This document shows, one piece after another, positions 51,596 through 60,843 of a stretch of DNA of 64,000 nt. Each line of letters starts with the position of its first letter. Positions within the stretch are counted from its first letter, which is position 1. Both the position numbers and the translations under genes were made by a program. The DNA lies in the NCBI RefSeq assembly GCF_918697925.1, contig NZ_CAKKMF010000009.1:1-64000 (forward strand). The letters run 5' to 3'. This stretch comes from Arthrobacter sp. Bi26 (GTDB taxonomy: Bacteria; Actinomycetota; Actinomycetes; Actinomycetales; Micrococcaceae). The notes under the pieces were generated by a model. It ran no database searches. It had not been told where the DNA came from and saw only the letters and a list, made by a program, of their open reading frames with translations.

Positions 51596-51955
51596 CTAGC
51601 TGAAGTTTGGAGCCTCGGCGCCGTTCAGGACGTTGGTGAAGTCCACGTAGACCTCGTCATCCAGGACGGTCACGGCAAACACGGGAACAGGATCATAGGC
51701 TGGCAGCTGGAGCGGCTCGCCGGTGCGCAGGTCGAACTGGGAACCGTGGCCCCAGCACTCGATCTTGCAGCCTTCAACCTCTCCTTCGGAGAGAGAGATG
51801 TCCGCGTGCGAGCAGGTGTCGCCGATCGCGTGGATCTCCCCCATCGAGTCCTTCACGATCGCTACGGGGTAGTCGTCGATCAGGATCCGCAGCGCCTGCT
51901 TGAGTTGGATCTCGCTGGCGTTGCAGACTAGTTCGCCCTTTGGCTGTTCAGTCAT
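51596..51955 (-). CDS. Rieske-type ferredoxin in the suf operon
   Basis: A 119-residue Rieske [2Fe-2S] ferredoxin: Cys-x-His in DTCSHADISL and Cys-x2-His in IECWGHGSQFD. Annotated in relatives as the ferredoxin subunit of a non-heme iron oxygenase, but no oxygenase gene is near. Its place between sufD and sufC suggests electron supply for cluster assembly or use as a cluster client. ATG 51955. Confidence 0.93.
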   Translation of the reverse strand: MTEQPKGELVCNASEIQLKQALRILIDDYPVAIVKDSMGEIHAIGDTCSHADISLSEGEVEGCKIECWGHGSQFDLRTGEPLQLPAYDPVPVFAVTVLDDEVYVDFTNVLNGAEAPNFS

Positions 51956-51986
51956 TGATGTGTTCCGTGTTCTCTAGTGCTGCGCA

Positions 51987-53273
51987 CTAGTGGTTCGTTG
52001 CCGCGAGTTCGCGCTCGACGGCTTCCGTGAGGCGCTCTTCGATGGCCGGAACGTTGATCTTCTGGATGATCTCGTTCAGGAACCCGCGGACCACCAGGCG
52101 GCGGGCCACGTCTTCAGGGATGCCACGGGCCATCAGGTAGAACAGGTGCTGGTCGTCGAACCGTCCGGTGGCGCTGGCGTGTCCGGCGCCGGCGATCAGG
52201 CCGGTTTCGATCTCAAGGTTCGGCACGGAATCGGCGCGGGCGCCGTCGGTCAGGACCAGGTTGCGGTTGGCCTCGTAGGTGTCGGTGCCTTCTGCTTCCT
52301 TGCGGATCAGAACGTCACCCACCCACACGGTGTGCGCGTTACGGCCCTGCAGGGCGCCCTTGTACAGGACGTTGGACTTGCAGTTGGCCACGGCGTGGTC
52401 CACGAACAGGCGCTGCTCGAGGTGCTGGCCGGCGTCGGCGAAGTACAGGCCAAACAGTTCCACTTCGGCGCCCGGGGCGGTGAAGCGGGCCGAGGGCGTG
52501 ACGCGCACGAGGTCGCCGCCGAGGCTGACAACAATGTGCTTGAATTTGGCGTCGCGGCCGAGCTTGACCTGCTGGGAGGAGGCGTGCACGGCGTCGTCGT
52601 TCCATTCCTGGAGCGAGATGACGGTCAGCTGCGCGCCGTCCTCAACGAGGATTTCGACGTTTTCCGAGACGACGGCGGTGCCCTGGTGGTCCAGGACGAC
52701 GACCGACTTGGAGAACTTTTCCGCGACGATCACGATGTGCTGTGCGGAAGCCTCGGTGCCCTGCCCGGTCAGCAGGACGCTGACCTCGCCGTCCACCTGG
52801 ACCTCGGACGGGACGGTGATGACGGTGGCCTCGGCGAAGTTCTCCCAGGCGTTCGCGGAGACGCGGTCCTCGGGGATGGCGGCGGAGCCGATCCGGCGGT
52901 CGTCGCGGCCGACGGTCTCAACCCTGACGCTGTCCGGAGCGGTGATGCTCACGGCCGGCGCGGCACCGCCCAGGACCTCGGTGTGCAGGCCGCGGAGGCG
53001 CTTGAGCGGGGTGAACCGCCAGTCTTCTTCCATGCCGGTCAGCGGCTTGAAATCCGCCAGCTTGTAGGAGGTCAGGCGGCCGGCGCGTGAGCTGTCCGGA
53101 ATGCCGACGCCGCCGCCGTGCGAGTGGCGCTTGACGGCTTCGCCGGCCAGCGGCGCTTTGGACTCCGCTGCGTTCAGGGGTGAAAGGCTTTCGCCTTCCT
53201 CGGTGAAACCGTTGATGAACGGCTGGGCTGAGGGCGCGCCGATGCGGGCCTTTTCAGTAGTGATGTCAGTCAT
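51987..53273 (-). CDS. sufD: Fe-S assembly protein SufD
   Basis: A 428-residue SufBD-family protein: variable N-terminal 90 residues, then the beta-helix core (VVVLDHQGTAVVSENVEIL) and the C-terminal YEANRNLVLTDGARADSVPNLEIETG (split) and GHASATGRFDDQHLFYLMARG blocks. Partner of SufB in the scaffold. Its ATG overlaps the sufB stop (TAATG). Confidence 0.96.
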   Translation of the reverse strand: MTDITTEKARIGAPSAQPFINGFTEEGESLSPLNAAESKAPLAGEAVKRHSHGGGVGIPDSSRAGRLTSYKLADFKPLTGMEEDWRFTPLKRLRGLHTEVLGGAAPAVSITAPDSVRVETVGRDDRRIGSAAIPEDRVSANAWENFAEATVITVPSEVQVDGEVSVLLTGQGTEASAQHIVIVAEKFSKSVVVLDHQGTAVVSENVEILVEDGAQLTVISLQEWNDDAVHASSQQVKLGRDAKFKHIVVSLGGDLVRVTPSARFTAPGAEVELFGLYFADAGQHLEQRLFVDHAVANCKSNVLYKGALQGRNAHTVWVGDVLIRKEAEGTDTYEANRNLVLTDGARADSVPNLEIETGLIAGAGHASATGRFDDQHLFYLMARGIPEDVARRLVVRGFLNEIIQKINVPAIEERLTEAVERELAATNH

Positions 53274-54736
53274 TAACCGACCGATCCTTCCATCTGCAGT
53301 TCAATCAGTCGGTTTAGCTCGAGGGCGTATTCCATCGGCAGTTCGCGGGCAATCGGCTCGATGAAGCCGCGGACGATCATCGCCATGGCCTCGTCTTCGC
53401 GCATGCCGCGGGACATCAGGTAGAACAGCTGCTCTTCGCTGACGCGCGAGACCGTGGCCTCGTGGCCCATGGTGACGTCGTCCTCGCGGATGTCGATGTA
53501 CGGGTAGGTGTCCGAGCGGCTGATGGTGTCCACCAGGAGGGCGTCACAGCGGACCGTGTTGGCCGAGTGCTTGGCGCCTTCGCGGACCTGGACCAGGCCG
53601 CGGTAGGCAGCGCGGCCGCCGCCGCGGGCCACGGACTTGGAGATGATCGAGCTCTTGGTGTTGGGCGCGATGTGGACCATCTTGGAGCCGGTGTCCTGGT
53701 GCTGGCCTTCGCCGGCGAACGCGATGGACAGGGTTTCGCCCTTGGCGCCTTCGCCCACGAGGTAGACGGCCGGGTACTTCATGGTGACCTTGGAGCCGAT
53801 GTTGCCATCGATCCACTCCATCGTGGCGCCCTCTTCGCAGATGGCGCGCTTGGTCACCAGGTTGTACACGTTCGTGGACCAGTTCTGGATGGTCGTGTAG
53901 CGGACGCGGGCGCCCTTCTTCACGATGATTTCCACGACGGCGGAGTGCAGCGAGTCCGAGGTGTAGATCGGCGCGGTGCAGCCTTCGATGTAGTGGACGT
54001 AGGAGTCCTCGTCCGCGATGATCAGCGTGCGCTCGAACTGGCCCATGTTTTCCGTGTTGATGCGGAAGTAGGCCTGCAGCGGGATGTCCACGTGGACGCC
54101 CTTGGGCACGTACACGAAGGATCCGCCGGACCAGACGGCCGTGTTCAGCGAGGCGAACTTGTTGTCGCCCACCGGGATGATGGTGCCGAAGTACTCCTGG
54201 AAGATCTCCGGGTGTTCGCGCAGCGCGGTGTCTGTGTCCAGGAAGATGACGCCCTGCTGTTCCAGGTCCTCGCGGATCTGGTGGTAGACAACCTCAGACT
54301 CGTACTGGGCGGCGACGCCGGAGACGAGGCGGCTGCGCTCGGCTTCCGGGATGCCCAGCTTCTCGTACGTGTTCCGGATGTCCTCGGGGAGGTCTTCCCA
54401 GGTTGCGGCCTGCTTCTCGGTGGAGCGCACGAAGTACTTGATGTTGTCGAAGTCGATGCCGGACAGGTCCGCGCCCCAGGTGGGCATGGGCTTGCGGTCG
54501 AAGTACTTCAGGCCCTTGAGGCGGAGGTCCAGCATCCACTCTGGCTCGTTCTTCTTGGCCGAAATGTCGCGGACAACGTCTTCATCGATGCCGCGGCGGG
54601 CGTTGGCCCCGACGTCGTTCTTGTCGGCCCAGCCGTATTCATAGGTGCCGATTCCGTGGAGCTCGGGATTCTTTTCCAGAATCTCCGAAATCACAGTAGA
54701 GCCAGCAACCTTCTTCTCTGATAGTTGGTCCGTCAT
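53273..54736 (-). CDS. sufB: Fe-S assembly scaffold SufB
   Basis: A 487-residue Suf[60 protein letters not shown] and the C-terminal [20 protein letters not shown] and [21 protein letters not shown] blocks (split). No intein, in contrast to M. tuberculosis SufB. ATG 54736 shares a base with the sufR stop (TGATG). It builds Fe-S clusters with SufC and SufD. Confidence 0.97.
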   Translation of the reverse strand: MTDQLSEKKVAGSTVISEILEKNPELHGIGTYEYGWADKNDVGANARRGIDEDVVRDISAKKNEPEWMLDLRLKGLKYFDRKPMPTWGADLSGIDFDNIKYFVRSTEKQAATWEDLPEDIRNTYEKLGIPEAERSRLVSGVAAQYESEVVYHQIREDLEQQGVIFLDTDTALREHPEIFQEYFGTIIPVGDNKFASLNTAVWSGGSFVYVPKGVHVDIPLQAYFRINTENMGQFERTLIIADEDSYVHYIEGCTAPIYTSDSLHSAVVEIIVKKGARVRYTTIQNWSTNVYNLVTKRAICEEGATMEWIDGNIGSKVTMKYPAVYLVGEGAKGETLSIAFAGEGQHQDTGSKMVHIAPNTKSSIISKSVARGGGRAAYRGLVQVREGAKHSANTVRCDALLVDTISRSDTYPYIDIREDDVTMGHEATVSRVSEEQLFYLMSRGMREDEAMAMIVRGFIEPIARELPMEYALELNRLIELQMEGSVG

Positions 54737-55593
54737 CACGGCCTTTCTTGGAGATGGTTGGATACTTCGTCCGGGTTGACCGGGGCTGCGGGACTGGAAG
54801 TCCCGACGGCGGCCGGACGGCCCGTAGGTATGTGGGTGGTGCAGACGTGCCCGCCGCGGGCCAGGGTGGAGAGCCGGCGCACATCGACGCCGACCAGCCG
54901 GGCGAACACTTCGGTCTCCACGTCGCAGAACACGGGGAACTGGGCCGCCAGGTGCTGGATGGGGCAGTGCCCCTGGCAGAGCTGGACGCTGGAGAGCGCG
55001 GCCGGCAGCGGCGCCTTGGCTTCGAGCGACTGCGCCGAGGCCACGAAACCGTCGCGGCTCAGCGCCTCGGAGAGAGCCTGGGCGCGGGCCGTGATGTCCG
55101 GTCCGGCCTGCTCGATCTCGGGTGCGTAGCGGCGCTCCATGTCGGCGAACCGCTCGACGGCGAACTGCCGCACCGCCTCGGGGCCGGCCGCCTCTTCCAG
55201 GCGGCGCAGCGCGACGGAGGCGATGTCGAGATAGTCGTTGCCCAGGGTCGACTGGCCCTGGGAGCTCAGGACGTAGCGGCGGGCGGGCCGTCCGGCGCCC
55301 GCACCGGCGCGGGCAACCCGCTTGACCTCAATCACTCCGCTGCGCGCGAGGTGGTCGAGGTGGCGGCGCACGGCAGCCGGGGTGAAGCCCAGGAGGTCGC
55401 CGAGTTCGGCTGCGCTGATGGGTCCATGCTCCAGCACCGCGTTCAGGACACGGTCACGCGTGCGCTCTTCAGCGTCGTGGGTGTGGCTGCCGGCGGCGGG
55501 AACGACGTCGGGAACGGCCGCCACGTGTGCCCGGGCGGACCCGACGCGCGCGGCGCCGCGCCCGGTCGGGGCTGCGGACGCAGAGGAGCTCAT
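54736..55593 (-). CDS. sufR: SufR-like Fe-S-sensing transcriptional regulator
   Basis: A 285-residue winged-helix regulator: HTH at residues about 50-95 ([26 protein letters not shown]), and a C-terminal Cys/His cluster [22 protein letters not shown] plus HVCTTH (split) that would bind a [4Fe-4S] cluster, as in SufR. It represses the suf operon and itself when clusters are sufficient. ATG 55593 is used; GTG 55602 three codons upstream is the alternative. It heads the operon sufR-B-D-Rieske-C-T. Confidence 0.9.
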   Translation of the reverse strand: MSSSASAAPTGRGAARVGSARAHVAAVPDVVPAAGSHTHDAEERTRDRVLNAVLEHGPISAAELGDLLGFTPAAVRRHLDHLARSGVIEVKRVARAGAGAGRPARRYVLSSQGQSTLGNDYLDIASVALRRLEEAAGPEAVRQFAVERFADMERRYAPEIEQAGPDITARAQALSEALSRDGFVASAQSLEAKAPLPAALSSVQLCQGHCPIQHLAAQFPVFCDVETEVFARLVGVDVRRLSTLARGGHVCTTHIPTGRPAAVGTSSPAAPVNPDEVSNHLQERP

Positions 55594-55696
55594 GGAATAC
55601 ACAACACAATCATGTCGTAATTTACTCCGGCATTCCAGTAAGGCATGGCTTGCCTGCGGGCCCGGCCCCTCCGGGGAGGCGACGTACTACATCGCG

Positions 55697-55702
55697 TAGA
55701 AT
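55697..55702 (+). promoter_or_regulatory. -10 element (TAGAAT), leaderless
   Basis: TAGAAT lies 6 bases before the GTG at 55709. Confidence 0.5.
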
Positions 55703-55708
55703 GCTGTG

Positions 55709-56677
55709 GTGCGATCTCCCGAATCCCCCGTTCTGACCATCAACGGGCTTGTCAAGGATGTTGGTCCACTGCCCACCCTCGACGGCAAGATGCTGCGCGT
55801 GGTCAGCGGCCTTTCCCTCATTGCCGAACGCGGCCAGGTCACGGCCCTGCTCGGCGCCAACGGCGCCGGCAAAACCACCACCATTGAATGCGCCCAGGGG
55901 CTGCAAAAGCGTACTGCCGGCGCCATCAGCCTACTGGGCCAGGACCCGGATTCGGCCGGCGCCGGGCTTCGCGCCCGCGTGGGGGTCATGCTGCAGGACG
56001 GCGGCCTGCCACCGTCAGCCCGGCCCATCCCCCTGCTGCGGCACATTGCCGGCATGTACCAGGACCCGTGGCCGGTAGATGAGCTGATCGGACGGCTGGG
56101 GATTGACTCGTTCAGCCGCACCAATGTGCGGCGCCTGTCCGGTGGGCAGAAGCAGCGCCTCGCCCTGGCCGCGGCTCTGGTCGGCAATCCGGAGGTTCTG
56201 TTCCTCGACGAGCCGAGCGCGGGCCTGGACCCGCAGTCCCGACAAATGGTCTTCGACCTGATCTCCGAACTGCGCAACAGCGGCATGGGCATCATCCTCA
56301 CGACGCACCTGATGGACGACGCCCAGCGCCTCGCGGACTATGTTTACATCATCGACGCCGGCCGCAACGTCGCCGAAGGAACGGTCGCCGAGCTCCTGCG
56401 GCACCAGCTGCCCGCCGGCGACGCATCCCAGCACATCCGCACCCTGCTGTTCGAAACCGAGCCCGGCCTGGACTTCACCGGCGTGCTGCCCGACGGCGTC
56501 GACATCACCGAGGCGCGGGCAGGCAGCTACGCCGCGACCGGCGCCCTGACCCCCGCCGACCTCGCCGCGATCACCGCATGGTGGGCCGTGCGCGGGATCA
56601 TGCCCAGCTCCCTGAGCCTTGAAGCCCGCAGCCTCGAGGACGTCTTCCTGGACATCTCCGGAAGGGAGATCCGATGA
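55709..56677 (+). CDS. ABC exporter ATP-binding protein
   Basis: A 322-residue ATPase of the DrrA/CcmA type: Walker A LLGANGAGKTTTIE, Q-loop VGVMLQDGGLPPS, signature LSGGQKQRLALAAAL, Walker B VLFLDEPSAGLDP, H-loop ILTTHLMDDAQ. Divergent from sufR, and coupled to the permease by a 4-bp overlap. Corresponds by place to M. tuberculosis Rv1458c. GTG 55709 is preferred to GTG 55706 on the -10 distance. Confidence 0.92.
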   Translation: MRSPESPVLTINGLVKDVGPLPTLDGKMLRVVSGLSLIAERGQVTALLGANGAGKTTTIECAQGLQKRTAGAISLLGQDPDSAGAGLRARVGVMLQDGGLPPSARPIPLLRHIAGMYQDPWPVDELIGRLGIDSFSRTNVRRLSGGQKQRLALAAALVGNPEVLFLDEPSAGLDPQSRQMVFDLISELRNSGMGIILTTHLMDDAQRLADYVYIIDAGRNVAEGTVAELLRHQLPAGDASQHIRTLLFETEPGLDFTGVLPDGVDITEARAGSYAATGALTPADLAAITAWWAVRGIMPSSLSLEARSLEDVFLDISGREIR

Positions 56678-57486
56678 CCCGCGTAACAGGTGGCGCCCCG
56701 CTGGAGAGCGCACGACGCGGCAGCGCGCCCCAGACGGTCCATGGCAGCGCCCCGGCTTCCTTGCTGCGCCGCATCCTGCTGCAGGGGAAATACGAAACCA
56801 TCACCATGCTCAGGAACGGCGAGCAGTTGATCCTCGCGATCGTGCTGCCGCTGCTGGCCATGGTCGGCCTAACCGTGACGCCACTGTTGGACGGACTCGG
56901 TTCGAGCCGCATCAACGTTGCCGTGCCCGGCATCCTGGCCCTATGCGCCATGTCCACTGCCTTCACGGGGCAGGGCATCTCCACCGGCTTCGACCGCCGC
57001 TACGGCGTCCTGCGCTTTCTTTCCACCACTCCCCTGGGCCGCACGGGACTGATTGCGGGGAAGGTCCTGGCCGTCCTGGCCGTGCTGTTCCTGCAGGTGC
57101 TGGTCGTGACGGCGGTGGCCCTCCTGCTCGGCTGGCAGCCCAACCCCGCGGGCTGGCTGCCCGGGATGGCCATCCTGGTCCTCGGGGCCGCCGCCTTCAC
57201 GGCACTCGGGCTCCTGGTCGCCGGGACGGTCCGGCCGGAGGCAACCCTGGCCATCACCAACCTCCTCTGGATCCTCCTCGGCGCCCTGGGCGGGATCGTC
57301 ATCCCGGCCGAACGGCTCCCTGCGCTGGCGCAGGCCGTGGTGCACTTCCTCCCCTCCGGCGCGCTGGGCCAGGCGCTGAGGGATGCTTTCCTGTACGGCA
57401 GCGTCAATGGTGCTTCCGTGCTTGTCCTGCTGCTCTGGACGGCGATCGCCGGCGGCGCGGCAACCCGTTGGTTCAAGTGGAATTGA
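56674..57486 (+). CDS. ABC exporter permease (ABC-2 type)
   Basis: A 270-residue membrane protein with six hydrophobic segments and a basic N-terminal tail; FDRRYGVLRFLSTTPLGRTGLI is the loop typical of ABC-2 permeases. It is the partner of the ATPase upstream and corresponds by place to Rv1457c. The substrate is unknown; location beside ctaA suggests a link to heme or respiratory-chain biogenesis, which is inference. Confidence 0.9.
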   Translation: MTRVTGGAPLESARRGSAPQTVHGSAPASLLRRILLQGKYETITMLRNGEQLILAIVLPLLAMVGLTVTPLLDGLGSSRINVAVPGILALCAMSTAFTGQGISTGFDRRYGVLRFLSTTPLGRTGLIAGKVLAVLAVLFLQVLVVTAVALLLGWQPNPAGWLPGMAILVLGAAAFTALGLLVAGTVRPEATLAITNLLWILLGALGGIVIPAERLPALAQAVVHFLPSGALGQALRDAFLYGSVNGASVLVLLLWTAIAGGAATRWFKWN

Positions 57487-57493
57487 GAAAACT

Positions 57494-58438
57494 GTGAGCA
57501 CGGCGTCACGAACTCCCCGGATCGTCTCCGGAATCACCTCCCGGCTGCCCGTCAGCGTGGACAAGACGGTCAGGCGGCTGGCTGTGTTGTCCCTCATCGG
57601 CCAGATCGTGCTGGTGGTGACCGGCGGAGCCGTACGGCTGACCGCCTCGGGCCTCGGCTGCCCCACCTGGCCGCGCTGCACCGAGGCCTCCCTGGCGACC
57701 ACCCCGGAAATGGGGTTCCACGGAATCATTGAATTCGGCAACCGGCTCCTGACGTTCGCGCTGGCGGCCATCGCGGTGATGATGCTCGTCTACCTGTGGA
57801 ACCTCCGCAAGGAGCGCCGCGACCTCTTCCTGCTGGCCCTCGGCCTGCTCGCCAGCATCCCGGCCCAGGCCGTCATCGGCGGCATCACGGTGCTGACCGG
57901 GCTCAACCCGTGGGTCGTGGGCCTGCATTTCCTCGTTTCCATGGCGCTCGTGGTCCTCGCGACCCTGCTGGTGAACCGGGCCTACGGCCGAACCGGCCAG
58001 GCCAGGACCGTGCAGCTTCCCGCCCTGCCGGGCGCGGCGCGCCCGGTGATGACCGCCGTCGCGCTTCTCTCCGCCGTCGCCGTCTGCCTCGGTGTGGTGG
58101 TGACCGGAGCGGGCCCGCACGCCGGCGACGCGAACGCCCCGCGCAATGATCTCGACTGGGACCTGTTCGCGCACATCCACGCAGTGCCCGCCTACCTGGT
58201 GACCGCCGGCGCGCTGTTCGCGGTGTTCCTTGTGGTCCGCGGGCGGATCCAGGGGCCGTTCCGCTCCGCGGTGTTCATGCTCCTGGGCGTCACGGTGCTG
58301 CAGGCCGTCATCGGCTTCACGCAGTACTACAACGGCATCCCGGCGCTCCTCGTCGGCGCGCACATGCTGGCGGCGGCGCTGCTGATGAGCGCGGCCACCA
58401 ACGCCGCGGACCTCGCCCGCTACAGCCCGGCGGACTAA
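57494..58438 (+). CDS. ctaA: heme A synthase (COX15/CtaA)
   Basis: A 314-residue protein with eight membrane helices. The first helix region has VVTGGAVRLTASGLGCPTWPRC with the Cys pair, and His ligands appear in FHGIIEFGNRLL, VGLHFLVSMAL, HIHAVPAYLV and GAHMLAAAL. Converts heme O to heme A for cytochrome aa3. GTG start 7 bp after the permease stop. ctaB lies 4 kb downstream on the other strand. Confidence 0.95.
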   Translation: MSTASRTPRIVSGITSRLPVSVDKTVRRLAVLSLIGQIVLVVTGGAVRLTASGLGCPTWPRCTEASLATTPEMGFHGIIEFGNRLLTFALAAIAVMMLVYLWNLRKERRDLFLLALGLLASIPAQAVIGGITVLTGLNPWVVGLHFLVSMALVVLATLLVNRAYGRTGQARTVQLPALPGAARPVMTAVALLSAVAVCLGVVVTGAGPHAGDANAPRNDLDWDLFAHIHAVPAYLVTAGALFAVFLVVRGRIQGPFRSAVFMLLGVTVLQAVIGFTQYYNGIPALLVGAHMLAAALLMSAATNAADLARYSPAD

Positions 58439-58464
58439 CACGACGCAGCACACGCCGCAACTAA

Positions 58465-58530
58465 GCAACGCGGGGCTACTTACCGCCCGTCCGGAACGTA
58501 TGGATGGGCCGTAAGTGACTCCGCGTTTGC
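58465..58530. terminator. long imperfect palindrome after ctaA
   Basis: Arms of about 28 bp starting GCAACGCGGGG and ending CGCGTTTGC, with several mismatches, around a 9-base loop. It probably ends the ctaA operon; larger than a usual terminator. Confidence 0.65.
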
Positions 58531-58705
58531 TGTCTGCGCGGCGGTCAGGGCGCTGCGGCATCGAAGATCCCAACAGCATTCACCTTCCGGGGGCTGGCCC
58601 TGACGGGATTTCCGGGTGGACTATGAGATGGCATGGACATGGATCGTCGCGGCAGTGGGCTCTTTTTTGTTCGCTCCCGTGACGCTGACCGGAAGGCCTT
58701 CCCAG

Positions 58706-59230
58706 ATGCAAGCGACAGAACCGACCGTGCCCCCTTCACCCTCAGCCCGCCAGCGCGCGGCGAGCCTCAAAGAGCGCGTCTACATCATCTTCACGAGCCT
58801 GGCTGTGGTGTTGGCGCTTCGGGGTCACGCGGACGAGACCACGCCCGCAGCCGCGGCGGCGACCCTCAGCATCGTGGTGATCGGTTCCCTGCTGGGGATT
58901 TTCGTCGCCGATCTCCTCAGCCACCTGACCGTACATTCGAAGCTCCCCACCGGCGAAGAACTGCACCACATGATCGCCGTCAGCGCGGACGGCCTCGGCG
59001 TCCTGGTGACTCCGCTGATTCTGCTGGCGGCGGCCGGCTTTGGGCTGTGGACGACGGCTGTTGCGCTCGGGTGGGCGGTGGTCGTTCTCGTTGTCTCGCT
59101 GGCCATCGTCGGATTCCTCGCGATCCGGCGCCTCGAGATCCCGCTGCGCCACAAGGTCGCCATCATGTTCGCCGAGGTTGTGCTGAGCCTTCTGGTGATC
59201 GGGCTCGAACTGCTGGCCCACAACCTCTGA
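58706..59230 (+). CDS. hypothetical membrane protein with four helices
   Basis: A 174-residue protein with four to five hydrophobic segments (IIFTSLAVVLALR, LSIVVIGSLLGIFVADLLS, LVTPLILLAAAGFGLWTTAVAL, VAIMFAEVVLSLLVIGLELLA). HLTVHSKLPTGEELHHM is a conserved-looking cytoplasmic loop. I do not recognise a named family. ATG 58706 with GGAAGG 9 bases upstream is chosen; GTG 58616 or ATG 58628 would add a further hydrophobic stretch (MAWTWIVAAVGSFLF). Confidence 0.7.
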   Translation: MQATEPTVPPSPSARQRAASLKERVYIIFTSLAVVLALRGHADETTPAAAAATLSIVVIGSLLGIFVADLLSHLTVHSKLPTGEELHHMIAVSADGLGVLVTPLILLAAAGFGLWTTAVALGWAVVVLVVSLAIVGFLAIRRLEIPLRHKVAIMFAEVVLSLLVIGLELLAHNL

Positions 59231-59272
59231 TCCCCGAAAGACCACTTTCTGCCAATATTCGAGTGCTGGTTA

Positions 59273-59284
59273 GTGACCGGTCAC
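59273..59284. promoter_or_regulatory. 12-bp palindrome GTGACCGGTCAC in the spacer before the acyltransferase gene
   Basis: Perfect palindrome in the 329-bp spacer 59231-59559. The spacer shows no gene; it is relatively AT-rich near 59290-59320 and 59425-59460. The acyltransferase gene starts 276 bp further on. Confidence 0.35.
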
Positions 59285-59559
59285 TTGTCGGGTGGGGGCA
59301 ACTTTGGGAATACTGGGCCATGTATCCCCCAGCCCCGTTGGCCTGGAAATGCAGCCGATCGCCGGTCCGCGGACGGCGTGGCAGCCTGGCCGGGTTGGCG
59401 GCCGGGACGGCCGGGGTCAGGTTTTGTCCAGCGAAGTCGGGGATACTTGGATACGGCGCAGGACTGCGCCGCACTCGCATTCATGGAAAGTAGGACGGCT
59501 CGGTTTTGCCTTGATGCAGCTGGAATCGGAACTGGCCAGATAGAGGCACTGGAGGATAT

Positions 59560-60762
59560 GTGACGTTACTAGTCGGCGAAAGACCCGCAAGGGCAGCCCA
59601 GCAAACCGCACCTCGCCCACGGCTTGACGGCCTGGACGTGCTCCGCGGGGCTGCCGTCGGGGCCGTCCTGCTGGGACATTCCTGGCCGGGCATATTTCAA
59701 GGCGCCGGCATAGTTGGCGTCATTGCCTTCTTCGTGCTGAGCGGTTACTTGATCACTAACGTGCTGGTCCGGGATATCGAACGGCACCGAAAAATTCGCT
59801 ACGGCCGTTTCTATGCGCACAGGGCCTTCCGGCTGGTGCCGGCACTGATCTCATTCCTGGGCGTGTACGCGATCGTCGAACTGGCCACCGACGTCCTTGG
59901 GGACCGGTCAAAGGGAATCGTGGGGTACACCGTCCTCGCCGGGCTTGGCTATCTCAAAGACCTGCCCCTGCCGTTCGACGTGAGCATGGCGATCGGACCA
60001 CTCTGGACGCTGGCGGTGGAAGAACAGTTCTACCTGATCTGGCCAGCGCTGCTCGTGCTCGCCCTGCGACGCAACCGCCAGGGCCGGCTGATTGGCTTCT
60101 CCGCCGCCGTCGCCCTGTTCTTCATGGCGGCGAGCGTGATGGCCATGGCGACCCTGGCGCCGCAACTCCACTCACTGGTCTACGCGCTGCCCACAACGTG
60201 GGGCCTGGGGCTGATCGTCGGTTCGGCCCTGCGGCTGTACAGGGTCCACGTGTTCAGCTGGTTCACCGGCCACGGCTTCAGGCGTGCGGCTCTCTGCGGT
60301 TCCGCCGCCGTCCTGGCCGGGCTGATCTTCTTCCCCAAGGCAAACGAAACACCGGCTTTCATCTTCCTTGGCGGCCCGCTGGCCATGGCTGCCTCAGCCG
60401 TCCTGGTCGCCCTGGCCGCCTCCCGCACGGCAGCGATGCCGAAGTGGACGCGCCCGGTGCAGATGCTGGGCACCGTGTCCTACGCCGCGTACCTGTGGAA
60501 CTACGTCGTCATTCTGTGGCTCAATGGCGGCTCGACAGCCGATCTGCCGCCGCTCATCGCGGTGTCGGCCATCGCGTTGACCCTGCTCATCGCGGTCATC
60601 AGCTGGCACACAGTCGAAAGGCTGGGACGGATCGCGCGGGATCGCTTCGACCGGCATTACGTTGCTCGGGACCAGCGGAACCAGCAGGACCAGCAGAAGG
60701 CCGGCAGCGCCGCCGTTTCCGGGCAGGCTGCGCCCAGACAGCACCCGGACAGGGCGGAGTGA
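59560..60762 (+). CDS. acyltransferase-3 family membrane acyltransferase
   Basis: A 400-residue protein with ten or more membrane helices. RLDGLDVLRGAAVGAVLLGHSW is the N-terminal motif with the catalytic His; GVIAFFVLSGYLITNVL and FYAHRAFRLVPAL follow, and GPLWTLAVEEQFYLIWP is the second hallmark. Transfers acyl groups to sugars or lipids at the envelope. The tail is Gln/Arg-rich. Strong GGAGG before the GTG. No glycan cluster is near, so the acceptor is open. Confidence 0.92.
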   Translation: MTLLVGERPARAAQQTAPRPRLDGLDVLRGAAVGAVLLGHSWPGIFQGAGIVGVIAFFVLSGYLITNVLVRDIERHRKIRYGRFYAHRAFRLVPALISFLGVYAIVELATDVLGDRSKGIVGYTVLAGLGYLKDLPLPFDVSMAIGPLWTLAVEEQFYLIWPALLVLALRRNRQGRLIGFSAAVALFFMAASVMAMATLAPQLHSLVYALPTTWGLGLIVGSALRLYRVHVFSWFTGHGFRRAALCGSAAVLAGLIFFPKANETPAFIFLGGPLAMAASAVLVALAASRTAAMPKWTRPVQMLGTVSYAAYLWNYVVILWLNGGSTADLPPLIAVSAIALTLLIAVISWHTVERLGRIARDRFDRHYVARDQRNQQDQQKAGSAAVSGQAAPRQHPDRAE

Positions 60763-60843
60763 CATCCGCGGACTAGGCAGGTTCGCAGCCCTGACCGGTC
60801 TGCAACGGCACGGCGCCGCTCACGCGCTAGTTCGCTCGCCGGT

